This document shows positions 44,050 through 51,894 of a stretch of 64,000 bases of DNA, piece after piece; within the stretch, counting starts at the first letter, position 1; every line of letters starts with the position of its first letter. The stretch is taken from the NCBI RefSeq assembly GCF_003308995.1, contig NZ_QFFJ01000002.1, positions 248,001 to 312,000 of the forward strand, given 5' to 3'. The notes below the pieces were generated by a model. That model was not told the DNA's origin. It did not search any database and saw only the letters and a program-made list of their open reading frames with translations. Both the position numbers and the translations under genes were made by a program. This stretch comes from Chitinophaga flava (GTDB taxonomy: Bacteria; Bacteroidota; Bacteroidia; Chitinophagales; Chitinophagaceae).

Positions 44050-44496
44050 ATGAATCTGCATTCATTAAAGCCTGCACAAGGCGCCGTACATAAAGAAAAA
44101 CGTCTCGGACGTGGTGAGGCTTCCGGTAAAGGTGGTACCTCTACAAAAGGTAACAAAGGTATCCAGCAACGCGCCGGTTACGCCAGTAAAAGAGGCTTTG
44201 AAGGTGGCCAGATGCCTATCCAGCGCCGTATGCCTAAACGCGGTTTCAAAAACAACAACCGTGAGGAATACACCATCTTCAACCTGGGTCAGCTCGATCA
44301 TCTCGTTGAAAAATATGGCCTGCAGGAATTCAATCTCGAAAACCTGTACATGAACGGCCTGGTTAACAGAACCGCCAAAGTTAAGATACTGGCTAATGGC
44401 GAACTGAAAACCAAGGTGACTGTTAAAGTGAACGCGATTAGTGAGAAAGCTAAACAGGCCATCGAATCTGCAGGTGGATCAGTAGAACTGGTATAA
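44050..44496 (+). CDS. rplO: 50S ribosomal protein L15
   Basis: 148 residues. The glycine/lysine-rich N-terminal tail is seen in RLGRGEASGKGGTSTKGNKG, followed by GFEGGQMPIQRRMPKRGFKN, then the globular C-domain. Last ribosomal protein gene before secY. A hairpin lies between the two. Confidence 0.96.
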   Translation: MNLHSLKPAQGAVHKEKRLGRGEASGKGGTSTKGNKGIQQRAGYASKRGFEGGQMPIQRRMPKRGFKNNNREEYTIFNLGQLDHLVEKYGLQEFNLENLYMNGLVNRTAKVKILANGELKTKVTVKVNAISEKAKQAIESAGGSVELV

Positions 44497-44512
44497 GACT
44501 TTACGACTGAGG

Positions 44513-44539
44513 AGACGCCTACGGAGTAGTGCGTCTTTT
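44513..44539 (+). terminator. Terminator-like hairpin rplO-secY
   Basis: AGACGC-CTAC-GGA-GTAG-T-GCGTCT: 9-10 bp with one bulged T, followed by TTTC. It may lower expression of secY relative to the ribosomal genes. Confidence 0.5.
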
Positions 44540-44574
44540 CATATTTAATAGCGCTATTAAACCTTTATCTTCCT

Positions 44575-45915
44575 GTGAAGAAATTTATCGAAACGATTAA
44601 GAATATCTGGAGTATCGAGGACCTGCGTAATCGCATCTTAACTACCCTGCTCCTGGTCCTCATTTACCGTGTGGGATCTTATATAGCTTTGCCCGGTATT
44701 GATGCAAACGCGCTCACTAACTTTGAAAAAAATTCTAACCAGGGAATTCTGGGACTGGTAAACATGTTTGCCGGTGGATCGTTTTCAAGGGCCTCCATTT
44801 TTGCACTGGGTATCATGCCCTACATTTCTGCGTCAATTGCTATTCAGCTGTTAACCATAGCTGTACCTTATTTCCAGAAACTGCAGAAGGAAGGTGAAAG
44901 CGGACGTAAAAAAATCAATCAGTATACCCGCATACTTACTGTGTTGGTAACCGGATTCCAGGCAAGTGCTTACGTAGCTTATCTGCGTAATCAGTCAGGT
45001 GGCGCTATTATACCCGAATATGGTACCTTCTTCTTCTGGCTCTCTACCACCATCGTCCTTACAGCAGGAACCCTGTTTGTAATGTGGCTGGGTGAAAAGA
45101 TCACAGATAAAGGTATCGGTAACGGTACTTCCATTATCATCATGATGGGTATCCTCGCCCGCCTTCCGCAAGCCATCATCGCTGAATTCTCCAGCAAAGT
45201 GGCAGGCTCCGGTGGTCCGATCCTCTTCCTGATTGAAATTGCAGTCTTTATCATGATTACCGTGGGTCTGATCCTGCTCGTACAAGGTACCAGGAAAATA
45301 CCCGTTAACTACGCCAAACGTATTGTGGGCAACAAACAGTATGGTGGTGTACGCCAGTTCATCCCCCTCAAGGTGAATGCAGCCGGTGTAATGCCTATCA
45401 TCTTTGCCCAGGCTATCATGTTCATCCCTGCTACAGCGATCGGTTTTGCTACCAACTCTGAAAGCGCTTCCGGTTTCATCCGTGTTTTCAGTGACCATAC
45501 CAATGGCTGGTACAACCTGATCTATGCTGTACTCGTGATTGTATTCACTTACTTCTATACTGCGCTGATTTTCAACCCCACTCAAATGGCGGATGAAATG
45601 AAACGCAACAATGGTTTCGTTCCCGGTGTTAAACCAGGAAAAGCTACCGCCGATTATATCGGTGCTGTGATGGACCGCATTACCCTCCCGGGCGCATTTT
45701 TCCTGGCCCTCGTGGGTATCATGCCAGGCCTGGCTGCAGCATTCAAGGTTAACAGCAACTTCGCCACCTTCTTCGGTGGTACCTCCCTGCTCATCATGGT
45801 AGGTGTTATCCTGGATACTTTGCAGCAGATCGAAAGCCAGCTCCTGATGCGCCACTACGATGGCCTCATGAGCACCGGCCGTATCAAGGGCAGAACAGCC
45901 CCGGCTAATGCATAA
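44575..45915 (+). CDS. secY: Preprotein translocase subunit SecY
   Basis: 446 residues, ten membrane segments. It starts with GTG at 44575; MKKFIETIKNIWSIEDLRNR is the standard start of the family, and no ATG fits. Diagnostic blocks: the plug and TM2 region AGGSFSRASIFALGIMPYIS, the KEGESGRKKINQYTR cytoplasmic loop and the C5 loop with FVPGVKPGKATADYI. It forms the protein-conducting channel with SecE and SecG. A terminator-like hairpin separates it from rplO; together with the GTG start this may tune its level below that of ribosomal proteins. Confidence 0.96.
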   Translation: MKKFIETIKNIWSIEDLRNRILTTLLLVLIYRVGSYIALPGIDANALTNFEKNSNQGILGLVNMFAGGSFSRASIFALGIMPYISASIAIQLLTIAVPYFQKLQKEGESGRKKINQYTRILTVLVTGFQASAYVAYLRNQSGGAIIPEYGTFFFWLSTTIVLTAGTLFVMWLGEKITDKGIGNGTSIIIMMGILARLPQAIIAEFSSKVAGSGGPILFLIEIAVFIMITVGLILLVQGTRKIPVNYAKRIVGNKQYGGVRQFIPLKVNAAGVMPIIFAQAIMFIPATAIGFATNSESASGFIRVFSDHTNGWYNLIYAVLVIVFTYFYTALIFNPTQMADEMKRNNGFVPGVKPGKATADYIGAVMDRITLPGAFFLALVGIMPGLAAAFKVNSNFATFFGGTSLLIMVGVILDTLQQIESQLLMRHYDGLMSTGRIKGRTAPANA

Positions 45916-45961
45916 GTAATTGTCTGTGGGTCTTAAAAGCCCGTTCCGACAAACGCAATAA

Positions 45962-45999
45962 AATAGCCACAGAAGCTTCTACGCTTTGGTGGCTATTAT
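45962..45999 (+). terminator. Terminator-like hairpin secY-map
   Basis: AATAGCCAC (45962-45970) and GTGGCTATT (about 45989-45997) pair perfectly, with an inner AGAAGC/GCTTT stem, followed by ATATTTTG. Confidence 0.55.
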
Positions 46000-46072
46000 A
46001 TTTTGTTAAAGCCGCCAGCTCCCGCGGTTTTATAACCGCCCTGAAAGAGCTGACAGCAAAAGTTTACTAAAG

Positions 46073-46873
46073 ATGATTCATTATAAGACGAAGGAAGAAA
46101 TAGAGCTGATCCGCAAAAGCGCACTCCTCCTCAGTGCAGCCCTGGCAGAAGTGGCCAAAGCCCTGAAGCCCGGCATGAGCACCCTCGATGTAGACGCTGT
46201 GGCCGACAGGTTTATTGTGGAAAACGGGGCTGTGCCCTCCTTTAAAAACTATAAAGGCTTCCCCAATGCCTGCTGTATTTCTGTGAACGAGGAAGTGGTA
46301 CACGGTATACCCAACAAATATGTGCTGAAAGACGGTGATATCCTCACCGTAGACGTAGGCGTATATATGAACGGTTTCCATGCCGATAGCGCTTATACCT
46401 TTGGTATCGGCAACGTAGCAGAGAATATACGCCGCCTTATGGGGGCTACCAAGGCTTCCCTGTACAAAGGCATCGAAAAGGCCATTGTAGGCAACCGGGT
46501 TGGTGATATCTCCTATGCAATACAGGAATATACCGAAAAAGAACGCGGATATGGCGTCGTAAGGGAACTGGTAGGGCATGGCCTGGGCCGTAACCTCCAC
46601 GAAGATCCGCAGGTGCCTAACTATGGTAAACGTGGCAGCGGGCCTGTGATGAAAGAAGGACTGGTGATCGCCATCGAACCGATGATCAACCTGCGCAGCA
46701 AAGACGTGGAATACCTGGAAGATGGATGGACAGTGGCTACCCGTGATAAAAGTCCTTCCGTACATTTCGAGCATACCGTGGCAGTAGGAAAAGGAAGGGC
46801 AGATGTGTTGTCTTCCTTTACTGAAATCGAAAAAGCAGAAAAAAATAACCCGGAGCTGAATTCAAATTACTAA
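46073..46873 (+). CDS. map: Methionine aminopeptidase type I
   Basis: 266 residues. The five metal ligands are visible: Asp pair in TVDVGVYMNGFHADSAYTFG, His in LVGHGLGRNLHEDP, Glu in VIAIEPMINL and Glu in VHFEHTVAVG. It removes the initiator Met from nascent proteins. Placement between secY and infA is standard. The N-terminus lacks the zinc-finger extension seen in some forms. Confidence 0.96.
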   Translation: MIHYKTKEEIELIRKSALLLSAALAEVAKALKPGMSTLDVDAVADRFIVENGAVPSFKNYKGFPNACCISVNEEVVHGIPNKYVLKDGDILTVDVGVYMNGFHADSAYTFGIGNVAENIRRLMGATKASLYKGIEKAIVGNRVGDISYAIQEYTEKERGYGVVRELVGHGLGRNLHEDPQVPNYGKRGSGPVMKEGLVIAIEPMINLRSKDVEYLEDGWTVATRDKSPSVHFEHTVAVGKGRADVLSSFTEIEKAEKNNPELNSNY

Positions 46874-46996
46874 AAACTATTAGTGTATTTGGTTCATAGT
46901 TAAGGGGTTTTAAATAACGATTGACAGGCATTGATACCCGGATCGGCAATATTAATAATAATTCAGGTAAATTTTTCTATTTCAAAAGATAAATGC

Positions 46997-47004
46997 TATC
47001 TTTG
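46997..47004 (+). promoter_or_regulatory. Internal promoter upstream of infA
   Basis: TATCTTTG followed by CAGTCC, 18 bases before the infA start, with a TTTTT at 46972-46976 as possible -33. The leader would be under 15 bases. It resembles the rplX promoter. Confidence 0.55.
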
Positions 47005-47021
47005 CAGTCCTAAAAATTTTT

Positions 47022-47240
47022 ATGGCAAAACAGGCACTCATTAAACAGGATGGAATTATATTAGAAGCCTTGTCAAACGCTATGTTCCGTGTAAAACTGG
47101 AAAATGGGCACGAGATCCTGGCCACCATTTCTGGAAAGATGAGAATGCACTATATACGCATTCTGCCAGGAGATAAGGTGGGCGTGGAAATGAGCCCATA
47201 CGATTTGTCAAGAGGCCGTATAATTTTCAGATACAAATAG
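47022..47240 (+). CDS. infA: Translation initiation factor IF-1
   Basis: 72 residues, exactly the usual length. AKQALIKQDGIILEALSNAM then FRVKLENGHEILATISGKMR and ending SRGRIIFRYK, an S1-type OB fold. It has its own promoter at 46997, then rpmJ 70 bases downstream. Confidence 0.97.
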   Translation: MAKQALIKQDGIILEALSNAMFRVKLENGHEILATISGKMRMHYIRILPGDKVGVEMSPYDLSRGRIIFRYK

Positions 47241-47310
47241 GCGAGGAGCGGATTTGTGAAGTCAGGCAGAGTAATTAACAAAAAATATAACCTTTTATAA
47301 AATAATAATC

Positions 47311-47427
47311 ATGAAGGTAAGAGCTGCAATCAAAAAAAGAAGTGCGGATTGTAAAATAGTTCGTAGAAAAGGTGTTCTGTTGGTGATCAACAAAAAGAAC
47401 CCTCGCTTCAAACAACGCCAGGGTTAA
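47311..47427 (+). CDS. rpmJ: 50S ribosomal protein L36 (zinc-ligand-poor form)
   Basis: 38 residues, ATG at 47311 to TAA at 47427. MKVRAAIKKRSADCKIVRRK then GVLLVINKKNPRFKQRQG. Compared with the C+ form (Cys11, Cys14, Cys27, His33) only Cys14 remains, so it cannot hold zinc in the usual way. It stands between infA and rpsM as in most bacteria. Easily missed by gene callers because of its size. Confidence 0.95.
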   Translation: MKVRAAIKKRSADCKIVRRKGVLLVINKKNPRFKQRQG

Positions 47428-47485
47428 TAGTGCCCCGGACGGAATTTGATTTTTTAATCAGAATCATAAAATCTAAAATATAAAT

Positions 47486-47866
47486 ATGGCACGTATAGCC
47501 GGTATAGATCTTCCTAAAAATAAAAGAGGAGAAATTGGCCTCACCTATATCTTCGGTATAGGCCGTTCTACCGCCCAATATATCCTGAACAAGGCGGAAA
47601 TTGATGTAAACAAGAAAGTGAAGGATTGGAATGACGATGACCAAGCTGCCATCCGTAACATTATCAACGGCGAGTTTAAGGTAGAAGGTCAGCTGCGTTC
47701 TGAAGTGCAAATGAATATCAAGCGTCTGCTGGATATCGCTTGCTACCGCGGTCTGCGTCACAGGAAAGGCTTACCGGTGAGAGGTCAGCGTACACGTACC
47801 AACAGCCGTACCCGCAAAGGTAAACGTAAGACAGTGGCTGGTAAGAAAAAAGCAACTAAGAAATAA
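47486..47866 (+). CDS. rpsM: 30S ribosomal protein S13
   Basis: 126 residues. MARIAGIDLPKNKRGEIGLT, the helix-hairpin-helix IFGIGRSTAQYILNKAEIDV, and the basic C-terminal tail (RGLPVRGQRT-like, seen as KGLPVRGQRTRTNSRTRKG). S13 forms the head bridge to the 50S. First gene of the alpha-type segment. Confidence 0.96.
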   Translation: MARIAGIDLPKNKRGEIGLTYIFGIGRSTAQYILNKAEIDVNKKVKDWNDDDQAAIRNIINGEFKVEGQLRSEVQMNIKRLLDIACYRGLRHRKGLPVRGQRTRTNSRTRKGKRKTVAGKKKATKK

Positions 47867-47977
47867 TAAATAATCCCAGGTTGAAATCCCAAATTCCAAA
47901 CGTGGGGTTTGGTTTCAATATCAACATTGATCGGAAGATTTGGGATCTGGAATTTCATATTTGGAATTTAAATAACT

Positions 47978-48379
47978 ATGGCAAAAGCAAATAATACAAA
48001 AACTGCTGCTAGTAAAAAAAGGGTAGTAAAAGTAGATAACTACGGAGACGTACACATCTCCGCCAGCTTTAACAACATTATTGTGAGCATCACCAACAAA
48101 CATGGTCAGGTTATCTCCTGGTCTTCTGCTGGTAAAATGGGCTTCAGAGGTTCTAAAAAGAACACTCCGTACGCTGCTCAGCTGGCTGCGCAGGATGCCG
48201 CTAAAGTTGCTATGGACGCCGGTCTGAAAAGAGCAGATGTATTTGTAAAAGGCCCTGGAGCTGGTCGTGAAAGCGCTATCCGTGCTATCGCTAACTCCGG
48301 TATCGAAGTGAGCATGATTAAAGACGTTACGCCTTTACCTCACAACGGTTGCCGTCCTCCTAAGAAAAGAAGAGTATAG
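47978..48379 (+). CDS. rpsK: 30S ribosomal protein S11
   Basis: 133 residues. YGDVHISASFNNIIVSITNK, SSAGKMGFRGSKKNTPYAAQ and VKGPGAGRESAIRAIANSGI then the end NGCRPPKKRRV are all standard. The gap before it (111 bases) contains long imperfect inverted repeats built from AAATCCCAAATTCCA-like words. Confidence 0.96.
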   Translation: MAKANNTKTAASKKRVVKVDNYGDVHISASFNNIIVSITNKHGQVISWSSAGKMGFRGSKKNTPYAAQLAAQDAAKVAMDAGLKRADVFVKGPGAGRESAIRAIANSGIEVSMIKDVTPLPHNGCRPPKKRRV

Positions 48380-48397
48380 CTTTATATATTTACAGAT

Positions 48398-48435
48398 TCC
48401 AGATACCGGGCTTCAATAGAAGTTGGGTATCTGGA
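48398..48435 (+). repeat. Intercistronic hairpin rpsK-rpsD
   Basis: TCCAGATACC (48398-48407) and GGTATCTGGA (48426-48435), 10 bp perfect, 18-base loop with possible inner pairing, followed by CTTTG. Confidence 0.55.
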
Positions 48436-48534
48436 CTTTGTAATTTATATTTATAAATTGGGTGTATGATCAGGTTTTCAGATTTTTTGAAGAGCATACA
48501 TCATTAACTAAAAAATCTAAAGTATATTTAAATC

Positions 48535-49140
48535 ATGGCAAGGTACACAGGCCCAAAGACCAAAATTTCCAGAATTTTTGGCGAACCCATTTTAGGTAAT
48601 GGTAAATATTTAGGTAAAAACAGCAACCCTCCGGGTCAGCACGGTGCTAACCGCAAACGTAAACAGTTAGGCGAATACGCAACACAGCTGAGAGAAAAAC
48701 AAAAAGCGAAGTACACTTACGGTCTGCTGGAAAAACAATTCCGCAACCTGTTTGACGAAGCTACCCGTAGAAAAGGTGTTGCCGGTGAAGTATTGATCAA
48801 ATTGCTGGAAGCACGTCTGGACAACACTGTTTTCCGTCTGGGCATCGCACCTTCCCGCCCTGCTGCCCGTCAGCTGGTTTCCCACAAACACATCACCGTT
48901 AACGGTATCGTGGTAAACACTCCTTCCTTCCAACTGAAACCAGGTGATGTAATCAGCCTGAAAAACAAAACTGCCAACAATTCCGCTCTGACCAGCGTTA
49001 TTCGTGGTAAAAATCCTAAATTCAGCTGGCTGGACTGGAATGAGAAAGAAATGAAAGGCGTATTCATTGCTTATCCTGAGAGAGAGAGCGTTCCTGAGAA
49101 TATCAAGGAACAACTGATTGTAGAATTGTACTCTAAGTAA
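48535..49140 (+). CDS. rpsD: 30S ribosomal protein S4
   Basis: 201 residues. ARYTGPKTKISRIFGEPILG begins the protein without the Cys cluster of the zinc form; the S4 RNA-binding domain is seen in RLGIAPSRPAARQLVSHKHI. S4 nucleates 30S assembly and in E. coli represses the alpha operon. A perfect 12-bp hairpin follows before rpoA. Confidence 0.96.
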   Translation: MARYTGPKTKISRIFGEPILGNGKYLGKNSNPPGQHGANRKRKQLGEYATQLREKQKAKYTYGLLEKQFRNLFDEATRRKGVAGEVLIKLLEARLDNTVFRLGIAPSRPAARQLVSHKHITVNGIVVNTPSFQLKPGDVISLKNKTANNSALTSVIRGKNPKFSWLDWNEKEMKGVFIAYPERESVPENIKEQLIVELYSK

Positions 49141-49146
49141 TAAATA

Positions 49147-49174
49147 TTAGTCCATGGCTTATGCCATGGACTAA
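49147..49174 (+). repeat. Intercistronic hairpin rpsD-rpoA
   Basis: TTAGTCCATGGC-TTAT-GCCATGGACTAA: 12 bp perfect with a 4-base loop. No T-run. It lies 33 bases before the rpoA start codon. Confidence 0.65.
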
Positions 49175-49207
49175 CTTCATATTTAAACTAATAAATCTAT
49201 CATATCA

Positions 49208-50203
49208 ATGGCAATTTTAAATTTCCAGAAACCTGATAAGATCGTATTGCAGAAGTCTACCGACTTTGAAGCTCAATTCGAATTCCGTCCATTAGAACCA
49301 GGTTATGCTGTGACTGTCGGTAATGCGTTGCGTCGCGTACTGTTGTCTTCTTTGGAGGGCTATGCCATTGTGGGTATAAAAATTGAAGGTGCTGATCATG
49401 AGTTCGCTACACTGAGAGGTGTTACTGAAGACGTTACCGAGATCATCCTGAACCTCAAACAGGTTCGGTTTAAGAAGATCGCTGAAAACGATGTAGCAAA
49501 CGAAAAGATCACGCTGTCCATCAAAGGGAAAACAGAATTCCGCGCAGACATGATCGAAAAAGCCACCAGCGCTTTCCAGATCATGAACCCTGAGCTGCTG
49601 CTCTGCACCCTGGACCCTTCTGCCAAACTGGATATCGAACTGACCATCGGCAAAGGCCGCGGTTACGTGCCAGCTGAGGAAAACAAACCCAAAGATGCAG
49701 TATTCGGCTACATCGCTATCGACTCTATCTTTACGCCAATCAAAAACGTAAAGTACAGCATAGAAAACACCCGTGTGGAACAAAAAACCGACTATGAGAA
49801 ACTCATCATGGAAGTTATCACAGACGGTACCATTCACCCGGAAGAAGCAGTAAAACAAGCTTCCCGTATCCTCATCCAGCACCTGATGATCATCACCGAT
49901 GAAAACATCAGCTTTGATACCAAAGACGCTGAAAAAGAAGATGTGGTAGATGAACAAACACTGCAACTGCGTAAGATACTGAAAACACCACTCGAAGATC
50001 TCGATCTGAGCGTACGTGCATTCAACTGTCTGAAAGCAGCTAAAATCAACTCTCTGAGCGAACTGGTACAGTACGAGCAGGAAGAACTGATGAAATTCAG
50101 AAACTTCGGTCAGAAATCCCTCAGCGAAATCGAACAAGTGCTGGGCGAAAGAGGCCTCCACTTCGGTATGGATCTGTCCAAACTGAAACTTGAAGAAGAA
50201 TAA
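49208..50203 (+). CDS. rpoA: DNA-directed RNA polymerase subunit alpha
   Basis: 331 residues. The N-terminal dimerisation domain holds GYAVTVGNALRRVLLSSLEG followed by YAIVGIKIEG; the flexible linker is acidic (about residues 235-255). The C-terminal domain has the helix-hairpin-helix pair (LDLSVRAFNCLKAAKINSLS, then FRNFGQKSLSEIEQVLGERG) that contacts UP-element DNA and activators. Normal length. Cotranscribed with rpsD and rplQ, though hairpins flank it on both sides. Confidence 0.97.
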   Translation: MAILNFQKPDKIVLQKSTDFEAQFEFRPLEPGYAVTVGNALRRVLLSSLEGYAIVGIKIEGADHEFATLRGVTEDVTEIILNLKQVRFKKIAENDVANEKITLSIKGKTEFRADMIEKATSAFQIMNPELLLCTLDPSAKLDIELTIGKGRGYVPAEENKPKDAVFGYIAIDSIFTPIKNVKYSIENTRVEQKTDYEKLIMEVITDGTIHPEEAVKQASRILIQHLMIITDENISFDTKDAEKEDVVDEQTLQLRKILKTPLEDLDLSVRAFNCLKAAKINSLSELVQYEQEELMKFRNFGQKSLSEIEQVLGERGLHFGMDLSKLKLEEE

Positions 50204-50216
50204 TCGAACAATACCA

Positions 50217-50262
50217 GATGCCTTGCGGATGACAACCATTTGCAAGGCATCCTTTATTTTTA
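50217..50262 (+). terminator. Terminator-like hairpin rpoA-rplQ
   Basis: GATGCCTTGC (50217-50226) and GCAAGGCATC (50242-50251), 10 bp perfect, followed by CTTTATTTTT. It has a better T-run than most intercistronic hairpins here, so partial termination before rplQ is plausible. Confidence 0.65.
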
Positions 50263-50313
50263 ATAAGTACCTTACAATTCCTGACACGGTGTAAGGGTAA
50301 AACAAAAAATGTC

Positions 50314-50802
50314 ATGCGTCACGGAGTTAAATTAAACAAATTAAGCAGAACAGCCTCTCACCGTAAAGCCCTGATGTCCAATCTGGCTTGCGAATTGATC
50401 AGCCACAAACGTATCACCACTACTCTCGCTAAGGCTAAAGCCCTGCGCGTTTATGTTGAGCCGCTGCTGACAAGAGGTAAATCCGATACTACTCACAACC
50501 GTAGGATCGTGTTCAGCTACCTGCAGGACAAAGAAGCTATCACTGAACTGTTCGGTACGATCAGCGAAAAAATAGCTAACCGTCCTGGTGGTTACACCCG
50601 TATCATTAAGCTGGGTAAACGTTTTGGGGATAATGCAGAAGTAGCCCTGATTGAGCTGGTTGATTTCAACGAAATCTACGGTGCTCCAACAGAAAAAGCT
50701 GCTGCTAAGAAAACCCGTCGTGCTGGTGGTGCCAAAAAGAAAGCTGACGCTGCTGGTGCAGAGAAAGCTGCTGATGCCACTGAAGAAAAATCAGCTGAGT
50801 AA
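50314..50802 (+). CDS. rplQ: 50S ribosomal protein L17 with Ala/Lys-rich tail
   Basis: 162 residues. MRHGVKLNKLSRTASHRKAL then NLACELISHKRITTTLAKAK and the core up to LIELVDFNEIYG are standard L17. From about residue 128 an extra tail rich in Ala, Lys and Glu follows (KKTRRAGGAKKKADAAG). Such tails are common in Bacteroidota L17. Last gene of the alpha segment; a strong terminator follows. Confidence 0.96.
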   Translation: MRHGVKLNKLSRTASHRKALMSNLACELISHKRITTTLAKAKALRVYVEPLLTRGKSDTTHNRRIVFSYLQDKEAITELFGTISEKIANRPGGYTRIIKLGKRFGDNAEVALIELVDFNEIYGAPTEKAAAKKTRRAGGAKKKADAAGAEKAADATEEKSAE

Positions 50803-50818
50803 TTTTATATTACGATAC

Positions 50819-50852
50819 AAAAAAGGACAAAGCATCGCTTTGTCCTTTTTTT
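50819..50852 (+). terminator. Terminator of the ribosomal cluster
   Basis: AAAAAGGACAAAGC-ATC-GCTTTGTCCTTTTT: 14 bp perfect, 3-base loop, ending in a T-run, 16 bases after the rplQ stop. It ends the 17-kb S10-spc-alpha gene string. Confidence 0.93.
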
Positions 50853-50932
50853 ATGTCTAAATAAATGTATTTATTTTGTAATATTATACCGCGTTTCCCA
50901 CGGGAAAAGACCATAACCTAATCCATCTACCT

Positions 50933-51757
50933 ATGAAATACCTGCAATGCGATACCTGTTCGCACACCAATGCCCTGAAATCTGAATACCTTACCTTTTG
51001 TGACAACTGCGGTAAAAAACTACCCAATACCTTCGCCGACTGGCGTAAAGCCCATCCACTGGGTTCTTTTTCTGAATATCAGCAATCGGTAGGCATCTCC
51101 ATAAAAGAAAAAAAGCCCAACAAAACTGCCATCTGGCTCAAAAAACAGCTGCAGCCCGCCAACAAGGGAAAAGTCATTGTCTTTTTCTCTCTGGTACTGG
51201 TACTGCTGGCCACTGCCGGCACACTATTCGGTAAAAGGGCGGTGTTTACGTTACTGTACGCCAAAGTGCCTAAATCCTATCTGTATTCCAGCTGGCAAAC
51301 TGCCACTATCGGCCGTCAGGCACTAGAAATAAGTACCCCTGTCAAACTATGGATACATGATCAGGCCCTGGCCCCGGAAATCGCTAAAGTGACCGAATAT
51401 GCCAAAAGCTACCGGAATGAAGAGGGGGGAGGCATACAGATAACAGTAAACATGTACAGCTACTGGGAAAATGTGGCGAATAACCTGGAAAACGCAGAGG
51501 ATGACACGCGGCGTACCACACAGCAGGACGACCTCTCCGATATCCACTCCAAATCTATACCGGTGCTGATTTCCGGTATGTCGGGCAAACTGGAGGAAGG
51601 TAATTACCTCTACAAAGGCGGGATCAGGCTGGCATTCCAGAACCTGGTAGTGGTAAAAGGGAAGAGTCGCTGGGAGATCCTGATCCGCTACCGCGACGAT
51701 GATGCAGTGGCGCCTCAGGTCGCTCAAAGGGTACTTAAATCGTTAAAAATTAAATAA
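50933..51757 (+). CDS. Zinc-ribbon membrane protein of unknown function
   Basis: 274 residues. An N-terminal zinc ribbon is formed by Cys6, Cys9 (CDTCSH) and Cys23, Cys26 (CDNCGKK). One transmembrane segment follows near residues 82-100 (VIVFFSLVLVLLATAGTLF), then an extracytoplasmic domain of about 170 residues with a conserved-looking end (WEILIRYRDDDAVAPQVAQR). Topology is cytoplasmic ribbon and periplasmic domain. I know no function; similar 'zinc-ribbon plus TM plus domain' proteins are frequent in Bacteroidota. Monocistronic, between the ribosomal terminator and carA. Confidence 0.8.
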   Translation: MKYLQCDTCSHTNALKSEYLTFCDNCGKKLPNTFADWRKAHPLGSFSEYQQSVGISIKEKKPNKTAIWLKKQLQPANKGKVIVFFSLVLVLLATAGTLFGKRAVFTLLYAKVPKSYLYSSWQTATIGRQALEISTPVKLWIHDQALAPEIAKVTEYAKSYRNEEGGGIQITVNMYSYWENVANNLENAEDDTRRTTQQDDLSDIHSKSIPVLISGMSGKLEEGNYLYKGGIRLAFQNLVVVKGKSRWEILIRYRDDDAVAPQVAQRVLKSLKIK

Positions 51758-51804
51758 ACGGTCAGTAAAGGCAAAAAAAATCTGCATTTAAACCTTGCAT
51801 TTCA

Positions 51805-51812
51805 TAACTTTG
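51805..51812 (+). promoter_or_regulatory. Promoter of carA
   Basis: TAACTTTG followed by CACGG, a good -7 box; -33 is weak (TCTG or CTTG near 51782-51796). The start would fall near 51817, a few bases before a terminator-like hairpin. Confidence 0.6.
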
Positions 51813-51828
51813 CACGGTTTTTTATCCG

Positions 51829-51866
51829 AACCTTCAGGGCCCATAGACCCTTGAAGGTTTTTTTTA
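51829..51866 (+). terminator. Leader terminator (candidate attenuator) in front of carA
   Basis: AACCTTCA-GGG (left) and CCC-TTGAAGGTT (right) give about 11 bp with one bulged base around CCCATAGA, followed by eight Ts, 29 bases before the carA start codon. It lies between the promoter and the gene, so it should limit read-through into carA. Confidence 0.7.
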
Positions 51867-51894
51867 AAATATAAAACAAGAACAGATACCAGAA

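Noticed and set aside
49292..50305. A 337-codon minus-strand frame opposite rpoA
   Set aside because: Shadow of rpoA; Phe/His/Val-rich composition typical of reversed highly biased codons.
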